Shown here piece after piece: positions 1-7,581 of a stretch of DNA of 14,977 nt. Both the position numbers and the translations under genes were made by a program. Location of the stretch: NCBI GenBank assembly GCA_002399815.1, contig DHEJ01000034.1, positions 1 to 14,977 on the forward strand, read 5' to 3'. Within the stretch, counting starts at the first letter, position 1. Each line of letters opens with the position of its first letter. The notes under the pieces were generated by a model that was given only the letters and a program-made list of their open reading frames with translations, was not told the origin of the DNA and did not search any database. The stretch comes from Acholeplasmataceae bacterium UBA4853. GTDB lineage: Bacteria > Bacillota_I > Bacilli_A > Acholeplasmatales > Acholeplasmataceae.

Positions 1-180
1 GCCATCGACCGCTACTCGATTCTAATTAACCGTGAAATGCGTAAAAAGATGATTGAATTTGGATTCTTAAATACAAATGGTGAAGTGATAAAACCTTATA
101 CAATTAGAAATATTGATTGGGTTCGTCAACAAATGCTAGATGCTTCAGGAGGTTATCATGGATCAGACGATCAAGCTTAA
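1..180 (+). CDS. C-terminal end of a probable sugar ABC transporter substrate-binding protein (5' truncated)
   Basis: Frame 1 is open from the window edge to a TAA at 178-180, giving the last 59 residues of a protein that starts outside the window. The fragment is mostly polar, with an INREMRKKMIEFG segment, a later NIDWVRQQMLDASGGY segment and a short polar tail. It has no membrane segment. I assign a substrate-binding protein mainly from position: it lies directly upstream of, and overlaps by 23 nt, the first of two sugar permeases, which is the usual order in sugar ABC operons. The tail also resembles the C-termini of large extracellular sugar-binding proteins as I remember them, but 59 residues cannot prove this. 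It would be an exported lipoprotein that delivers oligosaccharide to the permeases. Confidence 0.5.
   Translation, partial: AIDRYSILINREMRKKMIEFGFLNTNGEVIKPYTIRNIDWVRQQMLDASGGYHGSDDQA
147..152 (+). promoter_or_regulatory. Shine-Dalgarno AGGAGG that fixes the start of the first permease
   Basis: AGGAGG lies five bases before the ATG at 158 and inside the last codons of the upstream gene. An in-frame ATG at 140 lies upstream of this site and has no comparable ribosome binding site, so 158 is the preferred start. Confidence 0.85.
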
Positions 181-1087
181 ACAACAAAGTTATAAGAACG
201 CTCGATTAAGAGATGGTCTTACTGTATTTTTCATGTTATTACCTTATGTGTTATTATTCTCATTATTTATCGCACTACCTGTAGCAGTAGCTATTTACTT
301 ATCACTGACTTCATTTAATGTCATTGAAATGCCAACATTTATAGGTTTAACAAACTTTGTAAATATATTTACTCAAGATTCAGTTTTTTTAAGATACATT
401 TTACCGAATACATTGATGTATTCATTGATTGTTGGTCCAGGTGGGTACTTATTATCATTTTTCCTTGCATGGATGCTCGCTCAAGTACAAAAGGTTCCAA
501 GAACAATAATTGCTCTTGCATTATACTCTCCATCCATGGTGGGTGGCGTATTCATTTCTGTTGTTTGGAGAACATTATTCTCAGGTGATGAATCAGGTTA
601 TATTAACGCTATCTTTATGGATATGGGACTACTTGATCGTCCAATTCAATTCTTACAATCACCAGAATATCTAATGCCTATTGTTATTGTAGTAGCACTT
701 TGGAGTAGTATGGGTGTAGGATTCTTAGCGATGTTAGCTGGTATCTTAAATGGTAATGAAGAGCTTTATGAAGCAGCATACATTGAAGGTATTAAAAATA
801 AATTTCAAGAAGTTGTTCACGTAACTATTCCTATGATGCGTCCACAAATGTTATTCGGTGCTGTCATGGCAATTGTTTCAACTTTTACAAACGGTTATAT
901 TGGGGTTGCTTTATCAGGATCAAACCCGACACCTCAAAATGCCGCACAATTAATTACCAATCATATTGATGATTATGGATTCATTCGTTATGAAATGGGT
1001 TATGCAGCAGCACTTTCTGTTGTATTACTACTTGTTATTTGGATATTTTCTAAAGTAGCATATAAGCTATTTGCGGAAAAGGAATAA
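158..1087 (+). CDS. Sugar ABC transporter permease, MalF/UgpA type (first pair, subunit 1)
   Basis: Inner-membrane subunit of a carbohydrate importer, 309 residues from the ATG at 158. That start is chosen for the AGGAGG five bases upstream over the ATG at 140. After a basic N-terminus of about 22 residues comes a long hydrophobic segment (about 22-48), then further membrane segments to the C-terminus, around six in all. The EAA loop that contacts the ATPase is clear: Y204-E205-A206-A207-Y-I-E-G211, followed about ten residues later by an IPMMRPQ segment. This loop is a little divergent (IEG where the other permeases here have IDG). The length is normal for the family. It overlaps the preceding gene by 23 nt and is followed after 10 nt by its partner permease. 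The substrate is inferred from the glucanase and phosphorylase genes downstream to be a beta-glucan oligosaccharide. Confidence 0.93.
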   Translation: MDQTIKLKQQSYKNARLRDGLTVFFMLLPYVLLFSLFIALPVAVAIYLSLTSFNVIEMPTFIGLTNFVNIFTQDSVFLRYILPNTLMYSLIVGPGGYLLSFFLAWMLAQVQKVPRTIIALALYSPSMVGGVFISVVWRTLFSGDESGYINAIFMDMGLLDRPIQFLQSPEYLMPIVIVVALWSSMGVGFLAMLAGILNGNEELYEAAYIEGIKNKFQEVVHVTIPMMRPQMLFGAVMAIVSTFTNGYIGVALSGSNPTPQNAAQLITNHIDDYGFIRYEMGYAAALSVVLLLVIWIFSKVAYKLFAEKE

Positions 1088-1092
1088 GGGGG
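1086..1092 (+). promoter_or_regulatory. Shine-Dalgarno AAGGGGG for the second permease
   Basis: This purine run overlaps the stop codon of the first permease and lies five bases before the ATG at 1098. It favours that ATG over an in-frame TTG at 1071, which would lie inside the upstream gene and lacks a comparable site. Confidence 0.8.
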
Positions 1093-1097
1093 ATACT

Positions 1098-1973
1098 ATG
1101 GGATTTCAAGGAACAAAAATTAATCCAACGACATTTAGTCGTTCACAAATACCGTTTTATCTATTCTTAGTACCAATGGCAATCTTTATGTTACTTCCGG
1201 TTGTATTTATTTTCAACCAGGCTTTTAAGCCACTGGATGAATTATTCTTATTTCCTCCAAGATTCTTCGTTCAAAACCCTACTTTTGATAACTTTAATCA
1301 GTTATTTAGAGCAGCAACCACAACTGGGGTTCCATTAATTAGATATTTATTTAATACTTTAGTTCTTACTTTAGTATTAGTATTTTTAACCATATTTTTA
1401 AGCGTGATGACAGGTTATGTTTTATCTAAAAAAGAATTTAGAGCTAAGAAAGCTTTATTTGGATTAAACCAAACAGCTTTAATGTTTGTACGTACAGCAG
1501 TAGTTATTCCTACCTACTTCATTATTGTTCAAGTAGGATTAAATAATAATCCTCTGGTTCACGTCTTACCTTACTTAGCAGTACCGGTTAATGTCTTTTT
1601 AATGAAACAATTTATTGACCAAGTTCCTGATGCTATTTTAGAAGCAGCAAGAATTGATGGTGCTTCAGATTTCCAAATTTTATTTAAGATTATTTATCCA
1701 TTAACTAAAAATGCGATTGCAACCGTTGCGATTTTAACATTCCAAGCAACTTGGGGTGCTGTTGAAGCATCAAATCTTTATATTCAAGATGAAACAATGA
1801 AATCATTTGCTTTCTACTTAAATACACTGGCTGTTGCAAATACAGGATCAGCACTTGCTGGGGTTGGTATGGCAGCAGCTGCGGCATTAATCATGTTTTT
1901 ACCAAATTTAATTATATTTATCGTCATGCAATCACGTGTTATGAACACGATGGCGCATGCTGGTATTAAGTAG
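1098..1973 (+). CDS. Sugar ABC transporter permease, MalG/UgpE type (first pair, subunit 2)
   Basis: Second membrane subunit of the first transporter, 291 residues from the ATG at 1098. The protein has a short N-terminus, a strong first membrane segment (about 16-38), then the loop typical of MalG-like subunits with a KPLDELFLFPPRF stretch and a following NF. About six membrane segments are visible. The EAA loop is E182-A183-A184-R-I-D-G188, a close match to the family consensus, with the conserved downstream proline (IIYP). The C-terminus is short (NTMAHAGIK), near to the usual end of MalG-type proteins. It lies 10 nt after its partner and 9 nt before the propeller-TPR-Yip1 gene. No ATPase gene follows, so it must use an ATPase encoded elsewhere. 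Confidence 0.93.
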   Translation: MGFQGTKINPTTFSRSQIPFYLFLVPMAIFMLLPVVFIFNQAFKPLDELFLFPPRFFVQNPTFDNFNQLFRAATTTGVPLIRYLFNTLVLTLVLVFLTIFLSVMTGYVLSKKEFRAKKALFGLNQTALMFVRTAVVIPTYFIIVQVGLNNNPLVHVLPYLAVPVNVFLMKQFIDQVPDAILEAARIDGASDFQILFKIIYPLTKNAIATVAILTFQATWGAVEASNLYIQDETMKSFAFYLNTLAVANTGSALAGVGMAAAAALIMFLPNLIIFIVMQSRVMNTMAHAGIK

Positions 1974-1982
1974 GAGGGGACG

Positions 1983-4016
1983 ATGAAACATATTAAAAAG
2001 ATCATCATCTTTGTGCTACTATTCAGTCTTACGTTATTAACTTCACAAATGTCATATGCCTCATCAGCAACCAGTTATACAATGACTTTAAATGCTAAGG
2101 GTCAATATGTTAGAACACAGGATGCTTATCTACCTGCAAGAACAACAATGGACTTACAATTAAGTGCACCAGAAGATATGATTTTTGATAAAGATGGCTA
2201 CTTATGGATTGCAGATACAAATAATAAACGTATTGTGAAGTATGATACCTATGAAGATGTTATCGTATCAACCATAACACATCCAGATTTTAGAGCACCA
2301 AAAGGTGTCTTTGTCTCTGATCGTGGTGTTTATGTTGCCGATTCCTCAGCTGCTAAAGTATTTAGGTTTGATGCACTTGGTACATTAATTGAAACCTTTG
2401 GTAGACCAGAATCCGTTTCGTTTTCTGATACGAACTTTGCACCAAATAAACTTGTTGTAGATAACCGTGGAAATATTTATATTTACGGTGAGGGGGTTTC
2501 AAGTGGTATTATTCAATTATCAAATAGTGGCGAATTCTTAGGTTTTTTCACTACCAATAGAATTCAATTATCACCGATACAAGAATTCCAAAGATTAATT
2601 TTCTCAGAAGATCAATTTGATAGTTTAGTTGGTAGAGACCCGCAAACTTTTTCTAGTATCTTTATTGATAAAAACTCCATGATTTATACAACTACAATGA
2701 GTACATTTCGTGGTGCTGTCAAAAAGCATAACACACAAGGTGGTAACATCTTTGGTAATGTTCTAGCATTTGATGATGCAAGGGACTTATATGTTGATAA
2801 TCAAGGCATAGTCTATGCTGGTATGCAATCAGGAGTCATCTTTGTGTATGATCAAACTGGTGCTTTCATCTTTAACTTCGGTGCAAGTACATTTGGTGGT
2901 ACAAATGATGATATTGCAGGTGTATTTAGTCGTTTAAGTGCGATTGCAGTCAGATCAGATGGTTTTGTTTTCGCACTTGATGATAATAAATCATTCTTAC
3001 AATCATTTGAACCAACAGAATATGCAACAGAAATTTACCGTGCAATAGGACTTTATGAAGCACGTCAATATGCTGATGCAGTTGCTGCTTGGAAAGATGT
3101 TTTAAAATTAAATCAAATGTCAGTTATCGCCCACAACAATATTGCAAAATCTTACCTTCAAATGGAAAAATATGAATTAGCAATGTATCATTTTGAACTT
3201 GCAGGTAATCGTGGTGGTTATTCAGATGCCTCATGGGAAGTCAGAAATATGGCGATTCAGTCGTCTTTAGGAACATTTATTATTGTATCAGCACTTGTTT
3301 ATATTTCCTATGCAGTACTTCAAAAAGTCGACAAGAAAACTGGTAAGATTACAATCTTTATGCAACCAGTTAAATCATTTTTAAATAAGAAATTTATTAA
3401 AGATATGTTCTATATGTTTAAAGTCATGCGTCACCCAGTTGACAGTTTTGATGATTTAAAACGTGGTCATAAGGGTTCACTATTGGCATCTAGTATTTTA
3501 TATGTCTTAATCTTTATAGTCTTTATTGTATTTAACACATCCAAAGGATTTATCTATCAGTTTATTGCAATTGAAGACCTAGATATAACAGCTTTAATGC
3601 TAGGATTCTTAGCGGTTACGTTGTTATTTATCGTATGTAACTACTTAGACACATCGATTAATGATGGTATCGGTACGATTAAGCAAATATTTATGATGTT
3701 TGTTTATGCATTGGGACCTCTGTTTATCGCATTAATCTTAGTCACAGTATTATCACATGTACTTACTTATAATGAAGTATTCTTCCTTGATTTCATTATG
3801 AATGTAGGGGTTGTTTGGACAGTTGTTCAAATATTCTTAGGCATTAGTGAAACGCATGAATATACTGGAAAACAAACTTTAAGAAGTATGATTATGAGTA
3901 TATTATTTGCATTAATTGTAGTAGTAATCATGATAATTATTATTACAATGTGGCAACAATTATACTTATTTATTGAAGCTATATTGAAGGAGGCAATCCG
4001 AAATGCGTTCAGTTAA
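1983..4016 (+). CDS. Exported NHL beta-propeller / TPR / Yip1-like membrane protein
   Basis: A 677-residue multidomain membrane protein of unproven function. Residues 1-26 form a signal peptide (basic start, hydrophobic core, SYA then SS as a likely cleavage site). Residues 62-343 contain about six propeller-blade-like units, near 62-95, 105-140, 153-189, 222-258, 264-300 and 317-343, each with a hydrophobic-D/S-x-G-x-hydrophobic-Y/W pattern as in NHL repeats. Two TPR-like helical hairpins follow (about 348-410). A membrane helix comes at 428-448. Residues about 465-660 carry about five more helices and resemble a Yip1 domain, including N-Y-L-D and a GIGTIKQIF segment near 553-570. The start is supported by AGGAGGGG at 1972-1979. 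Proteins of this type next to a DUF5696 gene and sugar permeases occur, as I recall, in Paenibacillus clusters. It may act as an accessory or scaffold of the glucan importer, but that is inference. Confidence 0.85.
   Translation: MKHIKKIIIFVLLFSLTLLTSQMSYASSATSYTMTLNAKGQYVRTQDAYLPARTTMDLQLSAPEDMIFDKDGYLWIADTNNKRIVKYDTYEDVIVSTITHPDFRAPKGVFVSDRGVYVADSSAAKVFRFDALGTLIETFGRPESVSFSDTNFAPNKLVVDNRGNIYIYGEGVSSGIIQLSNSGEFLGFFTTNRIQLSPIQEFQRLIFSEDQFDSLVGRDPQTFSSIFIDKNSMIYTTTMSTFRGAVKKHNTQGGNIFGNVLAFDDARDLYVDNQGIVYAGMQSGVIFVYDQTGAFIFNFGASTFGGTNDDIAGVFSRLSAIAVRSDGFVFALDDNKSFLQSFEPTEYATEIYRAIGLYEARQYADAVAAWKDVLKLNQMSVIAHNNIAKSYLQMEKYELAMYHFELAGNRGGYSDASWEVRNMAIQSSLGTFIIVSALVYISYAVLQKVDKKTGKITIFMQPVKSFLNKKFIKDMFYMFKVMRHPVDSFDDLKRGHKGSLLASSILYVLIFIVFIVFNTSKGFIYQFIAIEDLDITALMLGFLAVTLLFIVCNYLDTSINDGIGTIKQIFMMFVYALGPLFIALILVTVLSHVLTYNEVFFLDFIMNVGVVWTVVQIFLGISETHEYTGKQTLRSMIMSILFALIVVVIMIIIITMWQQLYLFIEAILKEAIRNAFS
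3987..3993 (+). promoter_or_regulatory. Shine-Dalgarno AAGGAGG for the DUF5696-like gene
   Basis: The site lies inside the last codons of the propeller-TPR-Yip1 gene, nine bases before the ATG at 4003. It supports a real 14-nt overlap and likely translational coupling of the two genes. Confidence 0.8.
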
Positions 4017-6531
4017 GAGATTACTTATCGTAACATTTTTAGTGATGATCCTAAATTTCTCAGTCTATGGAGCTTATGTTGAATCTAACAAAGATACAAA
4101 AAGACCACCTGAAACAGCAGTGATCGTTCCTTTAAATACAGAAGGTTACACCCAAATACAAGAAAATGAAAACTTTATTTACTATTATAAAAAACATAAT
4201 GGTATTTTAGCTGTGCATGATAAACGTAATGGTTATACTTGGAAAAGTGGTATCGACCATGATTATGATCAATTTATTGAACAAACAGTAGAACTGTTTA
4301 TTGAAAATAATCCAAATGCAACAGATGAAGAGATTTTAGCCATTGCTAAGCCAATTGAAGATCAAATGAATGCTACGCGTGAAGGGATTGCTAACTCACT
4401 TGTATTAATCGAGTATTTAAACCGTGAAAACGTGACTCGTCCTCCTGTACAGGCTGGTAGTAGTGCTAAAACATTTATTACAGCACCAGATTTAAACAAT
4501 CCAGGTTTTGATACAGTTCAAGAAAGAGTTTCAAACTCAGTGAATACTGATGTGCTTGCAATTGTTAATAGTGATCCAAATCATTATCGCTTAAAATTCC
4601 AATTTAAAGTGATTGATGTTGAAGTTACAGTGCACTTATATTTTGATTTAGATGGATTTAGTATTGAAATTCGAGATGAAGATATCAAGGGTGAGGATGT
4701 TGATATTGTATCTTCAATCGCATTAACACCATTTATGGGCTCTTATGGTGGAAAAATTTATAATCCACGTGTGGTTTCAGAAAATGTTGGAACAGAAGAA
4801 GAACCAATTATTGAAAAAGAAGTCGTCTGGGATATCCCACAACAAAAATTAAGAAATCCAGGCTATATGTTTGTTCCAGATGGTAGTGGTGCATTACTTA
4901 GATTTACTGATTATGCATCCTCTTTATCTGGTTATACTGGACATGTCTATGGACAAGATATTGCACAATATTCTTCCCACATTTCTCAAACTACTTCTTA
5001 TGTACCTTATAAACAACCAGTCATTCCAGTTTTTGGAATCTCTTATGGTGATGGTACACAAGCAGCATTTTTAAGTCACGTTTCAAAAGGTGCTGAATAT
5101 ATGCAAATTTATGCTAGACCTTCAAACTCAGCTGATACATATAACTTAACTGATTACAATATGATTCATAGCCGATTTGTTTTAAATAAAGTCTATACTC
5201 AAGTCTATAATCAATCTGGTGCTTCCTATCAATCTCTTTTTGAAGAAAGAAACCACTTTGATATTTACCAACACTATAATTTCTTAGCGGGTGATGGAAG
5301 TAGTGCGAGTAATCCATATCCTGCAGATTATGTAGGAATGGCTTTAAAATATCGTGATTATTTATCTTCTGCAGAAGTTGGAGTGCTTGATTTAGAAAAA
5401 GATCAAAAAGCAGACATTCCATTACGTGTTGACTTCCTTATGTCTGATGCAAAAAATGCATTAGTTGGTACTGAAAATGTCGTAACAACTGATATTTGGC
5501 AAGTCAAAGTAATCATAGATAAATTACGCGAAAATGGAATCTCAAACATTAACTCAGGTTTATTAGGTTATCAAAATGGTGGTGTGACATTAGGTCGTAA
5601 ATCACATCCTGACTTCATCCGTAGTATTGGTACTAAAGACGATTTTAGAAGAGTTGTTGGTGAATTAAATGATTTAGATATCGATATCTCACTTGCTCAA
5701 GATTATACAACCATTTATGAAGAAAATATATTCTTAATTGGTAATGCTATGAAGCATGTTGGAGGATGGTATTCTGAACTTAATTATCGTAGAGTAACCG
5801 GTCCAGTTTCTAAACAATTCTATGCAACACCATGGCGTGTACAAGAATGGGTAACAGGAACACAAAACGAAACAGCTGGTATGGGCTTTAGTAGTTATAC
5901 ATATGATGGTATTACAAATAATTTATACAGTCATTATGATACAAATACAAATGTTATTACTGTTTCAGACACAATCAATATCTACCAAGAAACATTTGAA
6001 AGAATGCCTGATACGATTAAAGTGAATAATGTGAAGCCAAACATGTATTTATGGAAATATACAGATCGTTATTTACAAGCACCAGTATTTACATCACAAT
6101 TCTTAGTTGAAACAGATACTGTTCCTTTCTTACAAATCCTATTAAATGGATCAATGGAAGTTTATGCTACATATTCAAACTTCTCATTTTATCAAACTAA
6201 AGATGTCTTAAGAATGATTGACTACAATACATATCCTTCATTTATCTTAACGCATGATCCATCTTATGAACTAGTAGCAACAAACTCAGCAGATTTCTAT
6301 TCAACAGAGTATGTGCTATATGAAGATATGATTAAAGATATTTATACTAAGGTTAATAGTGTCCTTGCAAGTGTTCAAAACACTGTTTGGACTAATCGAA
6401 CTGTACTAGCACCAGGTGTTGTCTTAAATACCTATGCGAATGGTGTAAGAATCTTAATCAATTATACAGATGAATCCTATGTATATAGTGGTGTGAGTGT
6501 ATTACCACTTGATATTAAAGTATTGGTATAG
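4003..6531 (+). CDS. Large exported protein, DUF5696-like, possible glycoside hydrolase-type barrel
   Basis: An 842-residue protein with an N-terminal hydrophobic segment (about 6-24) after a basic start, fitting a signal peptide or an uncleaved anchor. No lipobox cysteine and no C-terminal membrane helix are seen. Residues about 45-300 look beta-rich; a conserved-looking NPGYMFVPDGSGALLRF stretch lies near 285-299 and is the reason I relate it to DUF5696. From about 473 a (beta/alpha)-like region follows, with LRVDFLMSD, a TTDIWQVKVIIDKLRENGI helix, a GYQNGG motif at 522-527 and QDYTTIYEEN at 566-575. This order of short hydrophobic strands and helices recalls TIM-barrel glycosidases, with acidic residues such as D567, E573 and E574 as candidates only. 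It overlaps the preceding gene by 14 nt. I infer an extracytoplasmic carbohydrate-handling role; catalytic activity is unproven. Confidence 0.75.
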   Translation: MRSVKRLLIVTFLVMILNFSVYGAYVESNKDTKRPPETAVIVPLNTEGYTQIQENENFIYYYKKHNGILAVHDKRNGYTWKSGIDHDYDQFIEQTVELFIENNPNATDEEILAIAKPIEDQMNATREGIANSLVLIEYLNRENVTRPPVQAGSSAKTFITAPDLNNPGFDTVQERVSNSVNTDVLAIVNSDPNHYRLKFQFKVIDVEVTVHLYFDLDGFSIEIRDEDIKGEDVDIVSSIALTPFMGSYGGKIYNPRVVSENVGTEEEPIIEKEVVWDIPQQKLRNPGYMFVPDGSGALLRFTDYASSLSGYTGHVYGQDIAQYSSHISQTTSYVPYKQPVIPVFGISYGDGTQAAFLSHVSKGAEYMQIYARPSNSADTYNLTDYNMIHSRFVLNKVYTQVYNQSGASYQSLFEERNHFDIYQHYNFLAGDGSSASNPYPADYVGMALKYRDYLSSAEVGVLDLEKDQKADIPLRVDFLMSDAKNALVGTENVVTTDIWQVKVIIDKLRENGISNINSGLLGYQNGGVTLGRKSHPDFIRSIGTKDDFRRVVGELNDLDIDISLAQDYTTIYEENIFLIGNAMKHVGGWYSELNYRRVTGPVSKQFYATPWRVQEWVTGTQNETAGMGFSSYTYDGITNNLYSHYDTNTNVITVSDTINIYQETFERMPDTIKVNNVKPNMYLWKYTDRYLQAPVFTSQFLVETDTVPFLQILLNGSMEVYATYSNFSFYQTKDVLRMIDYNTYPSFILTHDPSYELVATNSADFYSTEYVLYEDMIKDIYTKVNSVLASVQNTVWTNRTVLAPGVVLNTYANGVRILINYTDESYVYSGVSVLPLDIKVLV

Positions 6532-6546
6532 GGAGGATAATATAAT

Positions 6547-7581
6547 ATGGCAAAGTCAAAAGCAAGAAAACCAGTCAATCAAAATGTTGCATACTTATTT
6601 TTAATCCCTTGGCTCGTTGGATTTATATTCTTCGTAGCATACCCATTTTTTAATACAATCTATTTAGCATTTCACCAAGTTTCAAAAGACGTTTATGGGT
6701 GGAATTATACATGGATTGGATTTGAAAACTATATTACAGCATTTTTTAGAAATACCGATGTTAACCCATTGATTATTTCGTTTATCTCAATGGAAATTGC
6801 ATATGTTCCAATGATTTTAGTGATTTCGTTAATTCTAGCGATTTTATTGAATACGAATATTAAATTTAGAGCTGGATTTAGATTAATTTTCTTCTTTCCA
6901 GTAGTTGTTATGTCGGGTCCAGTTATGACTCAATTACGAAGTAGTAATACTTTACAGTTAATGGATATATCTGACTTACTTATTTTTAGAATGATTGATA
7001 ACATATCACCATTCTTTTCTGAGATGTTGATTACTATTTTTGATAATTTTACATTAATATTATGGTTTACAGGAATTCCAATTGTCTTATTCCTAAATGG
7101 ATTACAAAAGATCAACTCCCAGCTATATGAAGCTGCACAAATTGATGGTGCAAATTCATGGCAAATTCTTTGGAAAATCATGTTACCTAATTTAAAGTCA
7201 ACCGCACTTGTTGTTGGTATTTATACAGTAGTTCAAATCGCAATTTTTGAAGTTAATCCAATCTACAACTATATGATTACAACCATCAGTTCAAACTATA
7301 CCAATGGATTAGGCTACGCAGCTGCAGTGGTATTAATTTATTCCGCTATCGTCTTAATACTCGTAGCAATCATTTTCCTAGTTTTAAGAGATAATGAAAA
7401 ACTTAATTATGAAGAATCCTTAAAAGAAAAGCAATTAAGACAAGTTCAAAAGGTCAATAAACTTCAATTAAAACGAATTCGTGATAATGAAACACCAAAA
7501 GAATGGTTTGACCGAGTCTTTAAAAAACGTCAAGTAAAGGAGGTAGCTCATGATGAAGAATCTACTAAAGAAAATCGCTGA
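6547..7581 (+). CDS. Sugar ABC transporter permease, MalF/UgpA type (second pair, subunit 1)
   Basis: Membrane subunit of a second permease pair, 344 residues. The ATG at 6547 is preceded by AGGGAGGA directly after the stop of the upstream gene. The first membrane segment (about 15-37) and the segments that follow are typical of the family. The EAA loop is E195-A196-A197-Q-I-D-G201 with the later MLP motif. Unusual is the C-terminus: after the last membrane helix (ending near residue 280) a charged, Lys/Glu/Arg-rich tail of about 64 residues runs to the end, probably helical and cytoplasmic. Most permeases of this type end soon after the last helix. The gene ends in TGA and overlaps the next permease gene by 32 nt, so the end of this tail and the start of the partner share DNA. 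Confidence 0.92.
   Translation: MAKSKARKPVNQNVAYLFLIPWLVGFIFFVAYPFFNTIYLAFHQVSKDVYGWNYTWIGFENYITAFFRNTDVNPLIISFISMEIAYVPMILVISLILAILLNTNIKFRAGFRLIFFFPVVVMSGPVMTQLRSSNTLQLMDISDLLIFRMIDNISPFFSEMLITIFDNFTLILWFTGIPIVLFLNGLQKINSQLYEAAQIDGANSWQILWKIMLPNLKSTALVVGIYTVVQIAIFEVNPIYNYMITTISSNYTNGLGYAAAVVLIYSAIVLILVAIIFLVLRDNEKLNYEESLKEKQLRQVQKVNKLQLKRIRDNETPKEWFDRVFKKRQVKEVAHDEESTKENR
7536..7544 (+). promoter_or_regulatory. Shine-Dalgarno AAAGGAGGT inside the upstream permease gene
   Basis: A near-perfect ribosome binding site within the coding tail of the second-pair MalF-type gene, five bases before the ATG at 7550 and eight before a second in-frame ATG at 7553. It shows that the 32-nt overlap is real; either ATG could be used. 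Confidence 0.85.

Noticed and set aside
140..157. Upstream in-frame ATG for the first permease
   Set aside because: The AGGAGG site at 147-152 lies between this ATG and the one at 158 and serves the latter.
5114..5422. Open frame of about 100 codons on the minus strand inside the DUF5696-like gene
   Set aside because: The product is low-complexity, rich in Leu, His, Tyr and Gln, as expected for the antisense of AT-rich coding DNA.
5676..5689. Perfect 14-bp palindrome AGATATCGATATCT
   Set aside because: It arises from the repeated codons for Asp-Ile-Asp-Ile inside the DUF5696-like gene, with no regulatory context.
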